Positions 6,037 through 12,479 of a stretch of DNA of 12,594 nt are shown one piece after another. The stretch is from contig DATLMV010000291.1 of assembly GCA_035537095.1 (NCBI GenBank), positions 1-12,594 on the forward strand, in the 5' to 3' direction. A program made the translations under genes and the position numbers. Each line of letters starts with the position of its first letter. The stretch's first letter is position 1. A model generated the notes under the pieces. The model was not told the origin of the DNA, ran no database searches, and saw only the letters and a list, made by a program, of their open reading frames with translations. This DNA is from DASWNP01 sp035537095. GTDB taxonomy: Bacteria > Acidobacteriota > Blastocatellia > Pyrinomonadales > Pyrinomonadaceae.

Positions 6037-7818
6037 TTACAGCGGCCAGAAGATTGGGACGAGCAGCATGACGATGGCGAAGACGGCGACGGTGAGAATC
6101 GAGCCGACCTTGACGAAATCGAAGAAGCGATAGCGGCCCGGCGTGTAGATGAGGACGCAGGCGGGTTCGAGCGGCGTGATGAAGGAACAGGACGCGCCGT
6201 AGGTGATGGCGAGGGCGAAGGTGCGCGGGTTGAGGCCGAGCGCGACCGCCGTCTTGACGGCGATGGGCAGGACGACGAGCGCGGCGGCCTGATTCGACAT
6301 CGGCTGCGTGAGCGCGACCGTCAGCGCGAAGAAGCCCATCAGGACGGCCATCCCGCCGTAGTCGCCGACGCCTCGGACGATCATGTCGGCGAGATACTGG
6401 TCGGCGTGCGACTTCTCCATCGCCGTCCCGAAGCTGATCATCCCCGCGATTAAGACGATCAGACGCCAGTCAATCAGACCGTAAATCTCCTGCGTGCGGA
6501 CGCTTTTGGTCGCCAGCAGAATCAGCACGCCGAGCAGCACCGCCACCGAGAGCGGCATGTTGAAGAGATGCGTCACGGAGAAGAAGAGGAAGACGAGGAA
6601 GGCGACGATGGCCCAGATTCTCTTGCCCGCGCGCCCGCGCCGCTCCGACACGTCTTCGAGCAGCAAGACCTGCCCGTCCGACGCCATCCGCTCCACTTCT
6701 TCGCGTTTGCCCTGCACGAGCAGAACGTCGCCGAACTTCATGCTGACCGTGCTCATCTTGGATAAGAGCGCGACGCCGTGACGATTGACGGCGAGCACCG
6801 TCAGCCCGTAGCGGTCGCGGAAACTCATGCCCTTGAGCGTCCGCCCGTTGAGGACTGAGCCGCGCAAGACCATGATCTCAAAAAGTTCGACATCGCCGGG
6901 TTCCAAATCGCGGTCGCTCAACTTGGAGTCGGCCTTGATCTCGATGCCTGCCTCGGTCTTGACGCGCAGGATGTCTTCGACGCGCCCCTGCACGAGCAGA
7001 ACGTCTTTCGGCTCAAGCATCGTGCCCGAGTGCGGCGCGATGCGCCCTTGCACGCCCCTGATGATGCCGACGACCGTCAGGTCAAGCGCGTTCGAGAGGT
7101 TGGCCTCGGCGAGCGTCTTGCCGACGAGCGGCGACGAGTCGAGCACAACCACTTCCGACATGTATTCGCGGATGTGATATTGCTCCGTCAGCGATTCCGC
7201 GCTCCCGCGCGCGGGCAGCAGCCTGAGGCCGATGAGCAGCATGTAGAGCATCCCGATGCCGACGATGGGCACGCCGACCTTCGTCAGTTCAAACATCGAA
7301 AAAGGCTCGATGCCGTAGCGCGGGAGCGCGCCCGAGACGGCGAGGTTGGTGGAAGTTCCGATGAGCGTGCAGGTTCCGCCGAGAATCGCGCCGAAGGCGA
7401 GCGGCATCAGGAGTTTTGAAGGCTGGATGCGCGCGCGTTCCGCCAGACCGAGCACGACGGGGACGAACATCGCCGTCGTCGTCGTGTTCTTCATCACGGA
7501 GGCGCACGCGGCGGCGACCACCATAATCAGCACCGTCAGGCGAAACTCGTTGCCGCCCGCGATGCGGTGCAGACGCCGCCCGACGATGTCAATCACGCCC
7601 GTCTTCACCAGCCCGCCGGTCAGGATAAAGAGGCCGGAGATAGTTATCACGATGTCGTTGCCGAAACCGGCGAAGGCTTCTCCGGCGGTGAGCGTGCCGG
7701 TCAAAATCAGGCTGATGACGAGCAAGATGGTGACGATGTCAATGGGGATGCGTTCGGTCGCAAAGAGGACGACGGCGACGAGCAGCAACAAGATTACGGT
7801 GGCGATAGCGGGAGTCAT
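6037..7818 (-). CDS. SLC13-family anion transporter with two RCK_C (TrkA-C) domains
   Basis: A 593-residue membrane transporter of the divalent-anion:Na+ symporter (DASS/SLC13, CitM-like) group. Seen: N-terminal hydrophobic segments at about 5-45, 54-75, 94-122 and 138-200, with a substrate/sodium hairpin ending in GTSTNLAVSG (154-163). Two soluble RCK_C-type domains follow at about 217-290 and 307-385, each with an LxGKTL/LNGRTL-like element and DVLLVQG. The second transmembrane half runs 400-593, with the matching hairpin around TQPMSNQAAAL (504-514) and GASCSFITPLEPA. Relatives carry sulfate, citrate or dicarboxylates; the central RCK_C pair is typical of the sulfate/SAC1-like branch, so sulfate is a guess. 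The ATG at 7818 is preceded only by a weak AGAAG. It is divergent from the response regulator. Confidence 0.88.
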   Translation of the reverse strand: MTPAIATVILLLLVAVVLFATERIPIDIVTILLVISLILTGTLTAGEAFAGFGNDIVITISGLFILTGGLVKTGVIDIVGRRLHRIAGGNEFRLTVLIMVVAAACASVMKNTTTTAMFVPVVLGLAERARIQPSKLLMPLAFGAILGGTCTLIGTSTNLAVSGALPRYGIEPFSMFELTKVGVPIVGIGMLYMLLIGLRLLPARGSAESLTEQYHIREYMSEVVVLDSSPLVGKTLAEANLSNALDLTVVGIIRGVQGRIAPHSGTMLEPKDVLLVQGRVEDILRVKTEAGIEIKADSKLSDRDLEPGDVELFEIMVLRGSVLNGRTLKGMSFRDRYGLTVLAVNRHGVALLSKMSTVSMKFGDVLLVQGKREEVERMASDGQVLLLEDVSERRGRAGKRIWAIVAFLVFLFFSVTHLFNMPLSVAVLLGVLILLATKSVRTQEIYGLIDWRLIVLIAGMISFGTAMEKSHADQYLADMIVRGVGDYGGMAVLMGFFALTVALTQPMSNQAAALVVLPIAVKTAVALGLNPRTFALAITYGASCSFITPLEPACVLIYTPGRYRFFDFVKVGSILTVAVFAIVMLLVPIFWPL

Positions 7819-7827
7819 CGAAGCTTC

Positions 7828-7836
7828 TGCTATAAT
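7828..7836 (+). promoter_or_regulatory. Extended -10 promoter for the response regulator
   Basis: TGC-TATAAT on the plus strand fits an extended -10 element. No good -35 lies 16-18 bases upstream. A start near 7843 would give the response regulator a leader of about 120 bases that contains inverted repeats. Confidence 0.5.
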
Positions 7837-7862
7837 CTGCGGACAGTCGTCCGTTCAAAAAG

Positions 7863-7923
7863 ATTGCCGAAGTGGTTTTGCGATAGGCGGAGAGGATACC
7901 TAATCCTCCGGCAATCGCAAACC
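7863..7923 (+). other. Competing stems in the response-regulator leader
   Basis: Three inverted pairs overlap here. ATTGCCG (7863-7869) pairs with CGGCAAT (7909-7915). GAGGAT (7892-7897) pairs with ATCCTC (7903-7908), nested inside the first and directly stacked on its 3' side. GGTTTTGCGAT (7874-7884) pairs with ATCGCAAACC (7914-7923), with one bulged T. The third stem cannot coexist with the first without a pseudoknot. This could be a regulatory leader for the response regulator; no known riboswitch class is recognised. Confidence 0.35.
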
Positions 7924-7964
7924 GCAAAATCAACGTCTCCAATTTTCAAGGGGTATCTGCCGGT

Positions 7965-8462
7965 ATGGCCGCACATCGCATCATCGTCATCGAAGATCAG
8001 GAAGACCTCGCCGCGCTCTATGACGCGTCGCTCACGAGGGCGGGTTATCAGGTGACGAACGCCTACACGGGCGAGGAGGGGGTCGCCGAGTTTCAGGCCA
8101 ACGGGGCCGACGCCGTCGTGCTCGACATGACGCTGCCCGAAATGCACGGCCTGCAAACTCTACAGGCGATTCGCGCCATCTCGCCGCAAGTGCCCGTCAT
8201 CGTCGTCACGGGCGAGACGAGCGACGAGACGCGCAAGCAATGCGAACGTCTCGGCGTGCACGATTATCTGAGCAAGCCCGCCAAGTACGACGAATTGAAG
8301 GCGACCCTCCGCCGCTCTCTGAGCGACCCGAAGACGACGACCGAGGAATACGAAGTGGTCACGATGCGCCTGCCCTCGCGTATCATTAAGTGTCTTTCCG
8401 GCGTGGACGCAAATCTGGAACGCGCCGTCACGCTCATCTGCGAAGAGAAGTTTCAATCCTGA
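7965..8462 (+). CDS. Stand-alone response regulator with short C-terminal tail
   Basis: A 165-residue CheY-like receiver protein. Receiver at 4-120: acidic pocket E10-D11, phosphoacceptor D54 (VVLDMTLPEM), T82 (VVTGE), K104 (YLSKPAK). There is no DNA-binding or enzymatic output domain of usual size. Instead, residues 128-165 form a short tail, with MRLPSRIIK, then a turn and ANLERAVTLICEE, resembling a strand-helix-helix. It could be a small ribbon-helix-helix-like or dimerisation module, but this is only a pattern impression. An AAGGGG ribosome binding site (7948-7953) precedes the ATG by 11 bases. No histidine kinase gene is nearby. Partner and target unknown; the divergent transporter is a possible target. 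Confidence 0.9.
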   Translation: MAAHRIIVIEDQEDLAALYDASLTRAGYQVTNAYTGEEGVAEFQANGADAVVLDMTLPEMHGLQTLQAIRAISPQVPVIVVTGETSDETRKQCERLGVHDYLSKPAKYDELKATLRRSLSDPKTTTEEYEVVTMRLPSRIIKCLSGVDANLERAVTLICEEKFQS

Positions 8463-8521
8463 CAGGGCTGTCGAGACAGGACGCGTCCGCACAGAGCTTA
8501 CCCGCGCGACTCCGGCCCGTG

Positions 8522-9553
8522 TTACTCAAACAACTTCTGCGCGACGGCGGTCGAGGCTTTTTTCGGCGCGCGTTTACTCGCGCCGTGTGCGGCGGCTGTC
8601 GGGTGCTGTGCGAGATGTTCGGCGTTGAGGCCGAGTTCGCGTAAAGAGGCGGCAAACTTCGCCGCGCCGTGCATGGTGATGATTCGCGCCGCGCCCGTTT
8701 CGCGCGCGAGGCGGACGAGTTCGTCGTAGTCGGCGTGGTCTGAGAGAGGCAGCACGAGGTCAACGCCCTTGTACATGTAGGGCGCGCTTTTGCTCATCGC
8801 CCATCCGGTCAACATAATCAGGTAACGCCGTTCGATGTTCAAAAGCATCGCCTGTTTGCGGCAACCCGGCGGCGTAATCAGCACGCGCCCCTCCAACTGG
8901 TCGCGGTGATAACGCTCGTACGCGCCGGAAAATTTGACGCCGAGTTCGCGGTAAATCTCCGAGACGTTCCAGACCGAGCCGTGCAGCGTGACGCGATAAC
9001 CGCGACGCAGCAGAAGTTCCAACGCCTCCTGACTCTTGCCGAGCGCGTAGGCCAGAACGACGGGCACGCGTTCGTCTGAAAGGGCGCGGTCAACCGCCGC
9101 GTAGAGACGGTCGAAGGTCGCCACGTCGGGCGGGAAGCGATAGGTCGGGTCGCCGAAGGTTGACTCCATGACGAGCGTGTCGCACGGCACGATGACCGCC
9201 TGCTCCGCCGCGACGTTCGGGCGCAACTTGATGTCGCCCGTATAGACCAGACGCTCGCCGTCAGCCTCGACCAGAATCTGCGCCGAGCCGAGACAATGGC
9301 CCGCCGGATACATCGTCAACGCGTAGCGTCCGTAGTCGCGCCGCTCGCCGTAATTCAAAGTCTCGACGCGCGCCTCGCCGATGCGATGGCGAAAGATGCG
9401 CGCCGTCTCCGGCGTGGCGACGATGCTCTTGTGTTCCGCGATGTGGTCAGAATGCGCGTGCGAGATAACGCAACGCTCGCGCGGCCCGTCCGCGTCCATC
9501 CATAAATCGAGGTCGGGCAGGTACAACCCTTCTCTGTATTCGACTCTCAACAA
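8522..9553 (-). CDS. MBL-fold nuclease, ligase-associated exonuclease type
   Basis: A 343-residue metallo-beta-lactamase-fold protein of the COG1236 group (mRNA 3'-end processing / DNA ligase-associated exonuclease). Motifs seen: H32-x-H34-x-D36-H37, H86 in PAGHCLGSAQ, D107 in YTGDIK, ESTFGDPTY (130-138), SDHADY (271-276) and H295 in MHG. The spacing and the STFG, YALGKSQE and PPG segments match the ligase-associated exonucleases, which are usually encoded with an ATP-dependent DNA ligase and helicase; neither is in this window. The frame is open to a TTG at 9610, but AAGGAGGG at 9569-9562 lies eight to nine bases before a TTG at 9553, so that TTG is the likely start (adjacent TTG at 9550 is the alternative). 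The C-terminal 25 residues are Ala/Lys-rich. DNA versus RNA substrate is not decided. Confidence 0.86.
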   Translation of the reverse strand: MLRVEYREGLYLPDLDLWMDADGPRERCVISHAHSDHIAEHKSIVATPETARIFRHRIGEARVETLNYGERRDYGRYALTMYPAGHCLGSAQILVEADGERLVYTGDIKLRPNVAAEQAVIVPCDTLVMESTFGDPTYRFPPDVATFDRLYAAVDRALSDERVPVVLAYALGKSQEALELLLRRGYRVTLHGSVWNVSEIYRELGVKFSGAYERYHRDQLEGRVLITPPGCRKQAMLLNIERRYLIMLTGWAMSKSAPYMYKGVDLVLPLSDHADYDELVRLARETGAARIITMHGAAKFAASLRELGLNAEHLAQHPTAAAHGASKRAPKKASTAVAQKLFE

Positions 9554-9561
9554 AACGCTCG

Positions 9562-9569
9562 CCCTCCTT
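9562..9569 (-). promoter_or_regulatory. Strong Shine-Dalgarno that sets the TTG start of the MBL nuclease
   Basis: AAGGAGGG is one of only two strong ribosome binding sites in the window. It lies eight bases upstream of a TTG at 9553 and twelve before a second TTG. No ATG or GTG lies at a suitable distance in frame. Confidence 0.8.
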
Positions 9570-9680
9570 GTCAGGAAAAAACCACTCGCCGACGACACGC
9601 AAAGCGTCAACCGCCGTCTTCCCGCAGTCGCTTGCGGCTGCGGCCTCGCATCGTTTATGTTCGGGAGAATTTGCGCTCCT

Positions 9681-9689
9681 ATTATAACA
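9681..9689 (-). promoter_or_regulatory. Extended -10 promoter for the MBL nuclease
   Basis: The minus strand has TGT-TATAAT, a perfect -10 with an extended -10 TG. No recognisable -35 sits 17 bases upstream. Transcription would start near 9674, giving a leader of about 120 bases. It lies in the divergent 241-base region shared with the PAP2 gene; I could not identify a promoter for the latter. Confidence 0.5.
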
Positions 9690-9794
9690 TGCGAAACGTA
9701 CCGCAGGGGCGCGCGGGCGCGGCAGATGGACGGTGAAGATTATCAGCTTGAGGACGCTATTTTTCGTTCTTCACACTTCGCAGACTTTTGAATA

Positions 9795-10676
9795 ATGGAA
9801 CGAGACGAACAACCGCCGGGTGAGTCGAAGACGACGCTGAGTGAGTCGAAGACGACGACGCCGAGTGAACCTGCGACGACGCCGGACGAGCCAACTCCGA
9901 CAACGACCCCGAGCGAGCCGACTCCGACGCCGACGCCGCCCGATGCGCCGGTGCTCGAACCCGCGCCGGAAGCCGCGCAGCGCAGGCGCGCGGTCTACAG
10001 GCTTTTGCGTGTCGAGATTTTCTATCTGCTCGGTCTCGCGGCCTTCGCCGTGCTCGCCGTGCTCGCATACTACAACGCCTATTTCGGTTGGGACTTGCGC
10101 GCCTCGCGTCTCGTGCAATCAGCCGACCCTCCGGGCATGCTCGCCCTGATGCGCTTCGTCTCGTTCTTCGGCAACGGCTGGACGCCCTATCTGATGGGTA
10201 CTGTCACGGGGCTGATTTTTCTCGCCTTCAACCGTCGCAGCGAGATGGCGGGACTCGCCCTGAGCGCAGGCGGGAGCGGCATTGTCAACAGTCTGCTCAA
10301 GATGCTCATCGCGCGCCCGCGCCCGACGCCCGACCTCGTCCAAGTCTTGCGCGACACGAAGACCTTGAGCTTCCCTTCCGGCCACGTCACCTTCTACGTC
10401 TGCTATTTCGGCTTCCTCTTCTTCGTCGCCTACGCGCTCGTGCCGCTCAAATCGAACTGGCGTCGCCCCGTCCTCGCGCTCGCTGCGCTGCCCGTCCTGC
10501 TCGTCGGCCTCTCGCGCGTCTATCTCGGCGCGCATTGGCCGAGCGACACCCTCGGCGCATACCTCGTCAGCGGCCTCTGGCTCGCCTTCTCGCTCCACAT
10601 GTACCGCCGCTGGAAACAGCGCGCCTCCTTCAAACCCGAACTGCACGCGGACGAAAAGAGAGATGTTAGAGGTTAG
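9795..10676 (+). CDS. PAP2-family membrane phosphatase with Thr/Pro-rich N-terminal tail
   Basis: A 293-residue membrane phosphatase of the type 2 phosphatidic acid phosphatase family; members dephosphorylate phosphatidate, phosphatidylglycerophosphate or undecaprenyl pyrophosphate at the membrane. The three catalytic motifs are intact: K169-x6-R176-P177, P194-S195-G196-H197, and S240-R241-x5-H247-x3-D251. Hydrophobic segments lie at about 73-93, 112-126, 132-145, 153-170, 198-217, 226-240 and 253-268. Residues 1-62 form a low-complexity tail of Thr, Pro, Ser and Glu, encoded in part by a direct repeat of GAGTCGAAGACGACG (about 9826-9840 and 9844-9858); it is probably disordered and cytoplasmic. 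No Shine-Dalgarno precedes the ATG at 9795. The last four codons and the stop are within foldback element 5. Confidence 0.88.
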   Translation: MERDEQPPGESKTTLSESKTTTPSEPATTPDEPTPTTTPSEPTPTPTPPDAPVLEPAPEAAQRRRAVYRLLRVEIFYLLGLAAFAVLAVLAYYNAYFGWDLRASRLVQSADPPGMLALMRFVSFFGNGWTPYLMGTVTGLIFLAFNRRSEMAGLALSAGGSGIVNSLLKMLIARPRPTPDLVQVLRDTKTLSFPSGHVTFYVCYFGFLFFVAYALVPLKSNWRRPVLALAALPVLLVGLSRVYLGAHWPSDTLGAYLVSGLWLAFSLHMYRRWKQRASFKPELHADEKRDVRG

Positions 10677-10740
10677 ATGTCGGATATTAGATAAGGGCAA
10701 ATCGTCTTTCCCTAACATCTGACATCCGACATCTAACATC
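10662..10740. repeat. Foldback element 5: GATGTYR heptad hairpin between convergent genes
   Basis: The left arm (10662-10697) reads as heptads GATGTTA, GAGGTTA, GATGTCG, GATATTA, GATAAGG. The right arm (10711-10740) read on the minus strand gives GATGTTA, GATGTCG, GATGTCA, GATGTTA, GG. They pair over four heptads with one heptad bulged out of the left arm. The TAG stop of the PAP2 gene (10674-10676) is inside the left arm, and the right arm ends five bases from the TAA of the 5'-nucleotidase (10746-10748, minus strand). It may serve both convergent genes. There is no T-tract beyond TTCTTTT at 10741-10747 on the plus strand, which could make it a weak terminator for PAP2. Confidence 0.88.
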
Positions 10741-10745
10741 TTCTT

Positions 10746-12461
10746 TTAATTCGTCGGCAGGAGACGCCAGTTATTCGTCGGGGTGGCGGGAATCTGTTTG
10801 TGTCGTTCGACCCAGTCAATGATGAGTTCGCGGATTTCCGTGCTGGAACGAAAGAGGACGGGCGCGTCTTTGTACATGGTGTAGCCGCCGCCGCCGTTGA
10901 CGCGGTAGTTGTTGGTGGCGAGACGAAACTTTTGCGCGGGGAGGACGGGCTGGCCTTTGAAGCGTAGATTTTGAATACGCGAGCCGTGGGGCTTCGTGAT
11001 GTCGAGGTCGTATGTGACGCCCTCGGCAACGTCGAAGTTATAGCCGGGAATCTTCTCGTCAATCAAATCGGCAGCCGACTTGCCCGCTTCGTAGGGGCGA
11101 AAATATTTGGCGGAGTGTTCGAGCGCGTCGCGCAGTTGCGCGCCCGTGACTTCGATGGTGACGAGCGTGTTCTCGTAGATGTAGAGCGCGGCGATGTCGC
11201 GGACGGTGACTGGCCCCTGCGGGATGCGTGCCTGCGGGTTGAAGCTGGCGGCCATCGAAACGTCGGCGCGGCCCGCTTCGAGTTGGACGCGCTGAACGAG
11301 GTCGAGAATCGCGGTGTCGCGCAGGCGCGCGTCTTCGGCGGTCAAACCGGCGACCGATTCGCCGATGGCGCGACCGAGCCACGTTTGCGTCTCGCGGTCG
11401 TAAGGCTCGCCCAGTTTGAGTATCTCCGCATCGTCGGCGACCGCCTCGACGGAGATCGTGCGCGACTGTTTCGCCGCCACCCGCCAGCGCGGCAGAGAAG
11501 CGAGCGTCATGTCCTGCTCCATGTAAACGTCAACGCGCGCGACGTGTCGCCCCCAGTAGTTCGCCTGCGTGAGCAGCACGCCGTTGACCGTGAGCGAGGG
11601 GACTTCGCGGTGCGTGTGTCCCATCAGAATCACGTCCACGCCCGCGACGCGCCCGGCAATCGCCAGCGCCGCGTTCTCATTCTCGACCTGTCCGGGAGTG
11701 ACTTCGCCCGAACGCAGGTCGCGCTCAAGGCCCATGTGCATAGCGACGACGACCAGATCAACGCGCTCGTTTTTGCGCAGCACCTCGACCCACTTCTGCG
11801 CCTCTGCGACGGGTTCACGAAACTCAAGACCGGCGTAGTTCTCCGCGTTCTCCCAACTGAGGACGCCCGGCGTCGTCAGCCCGAGAATGCCGACTCTGAC
11901 GCCGCCGAGCGTCTTGACGATATAAGGGCGGTGATAAGTCTCGTTCGTCCCGCGTCGGTAGGTGTTGGCGGAGAGCCACGGAAAGTTCGCCTCCGAGCGT
12001 GCCTTCTCCAAGACCTTCAGACCGAAGTTGTACTCGTGATTGCCGACGGCGAGCGCGTCGTATTTGAGCGCGTTCATCGAGAGCATCATCGGGTCGGGCG
12101 GAGTGTTGTTCCTCTTGTTGTGAAAGTATTCGAGGGGCGTGCCCTGAATGGTGTCGCCGGAATCAACGAGCAGGAGGTTCGGGTTCTCCTTGCGCGCCTG
12201 CCGGACGATGGTGGCGACGCGCGCAAGGCCGCGCGCTTCGGGTTTGTTGGTGTAGTAGTCGAGGGGAAAGATGTTGCCGTGGAGGTCTGTCGTCGAGAGG
12301 ATGGTGATCCAAGCGCGCGGGCGCGGCGGCTCCTGCGCCCGCGCCTGTTGGCTTACGACGCCGGAGCAGATGACGACAAACGCCAGCAGGCACGAGCGCG
12401 AGAGTTTAGTTGCCCGAACTCTGGTTGTCCGAAAAGCGGCGACGTTGATACGTAGTTTCAG
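10746..12461 (-). CDS. Secreted 5'-nucleotidase / 2',3'-cyclic phosphodiesterase, UshA/YfkN type
   Basis: A two-domain nucleotidase that hydrolyses extracellular or periplasmic nucleotides. The first in-frame ATG (12089) would remove essential metal-site residues, but the frame is open upstream with no stop to 12504. From a CTG at 12461, which follows GAGGAGGT by ten bases, the protein has 571 residues, the usual family length. Seen: a basic n-region and hydrophobic core (22-37) of a Sec signal with ARA cleavage near residue 42; metallophosphatase motifs D59-x-H61, D100-SG-D103, G140-N141-H142-E143, H242 and G281-H282-T283-H284; and a C-terminal 5'-nucleotidase domain, about 325-560, with NYRVNGGGGYTMY. 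There is no ATG, GTG or TTG in frame between 12503 and 12089. It follows an unknown gene by 16 bases, so the two are probably co-transcribed. Confidence 0.9.
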   Translation of the reverse strand: MKLRINVAAFRTTRVRATKLSRSCLLAFVVICSGVVSQQARAQEPPRPRAWITILSTTDLHGNIFPLDYYTNKPEARGLARVATIVRQARKENPNLLLVDSGDTIQGTPLEYFHNKRNNTPPDPMMLSMNALKYDALAVGNHEYNFGLKVLEKARSEANFPWLSANTYRRGTNETYHRPYIVKTLGGVRVGILGLTTPGVLSWENAENYAGLEFREPVAEAQKWVEVLRKNERVDLVVVAMHMGLERDLRSGEVTPGQVENENAALAIAGRVAGVDVILMGHTHREVPSLTVNGVLLTQANYWGRHVARVDVYMEQDMTLASLPRWRVAAKQSRTISVEAVADDAEILKLGEPYDRETQTWLGRAIGESVAGLTAEDARLRDTAILDLVQRVQLEAGRADVSMAASFNPQARIPQGPVTVRDIAALYIYENTLVTIEVTGAQLRDALEHSAKYFRPYEAGKSAADLIDEKIPGYNFDVAEGVTYDLDITKPHGSRIQNLRFKGQPVLPAQKFRLATNNYRVNGGGGYTMYKDAPVLFRSSTEIRELIIDWVERHKQIPATPTNNWRLLPTN

Positions 12462-12471
12462 CGCGTGCGTG

Positions 12472-12479
12472 ACCTCCTC
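12472..12479 (-). promoter_or_regulatory. Shine-Dalgarno GAGGAGGT upstream of the nucleotidase CTG start
   Basis: GAGGAGGT is nearly perfectly complementary to the 16S rRNA tail and overlaps the TGA of the upstream gene (12480-12478). A CTG follows after ten bases, in frame with the signal peptide. The only other in-frame candidates are an ACG too close to the site or ATC further on. Confidence 0.75.

Noticed and set aside
8457..8521. Terminator between the convergent response regulator and MBL genes
   Set aside because: Small overlapping palindromes (GACAG-GG-CTGTC and CTGTC-GA-GACAG) are present, but there is no T-tract and the stems are short.
446..10740. Foldbacks as ordinary intrinsic terminators
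   Set aside because: Most arms are AT-rich or long and imperfect, and no U-tract follows on the transcribed strand. Terminator function cannot be excluded, especially for the element between convergent genes.
446..10740. Foldbacks as MITEs or insertion-sequence remnants
   Set aside because: No transposase, no target-site duplication that I could see, and the five elements do not share a terminal sequence.
10971..12455. 494-codon open frame on the plus strand
   Set aside because: It is antisense to the 5'-nucleotidase, Arg/Val-rich with no domain; GC-rich third positions keep the opposite frame open. The same applies to the frames at 486-1025, 1730-2557 and 2867-3829.
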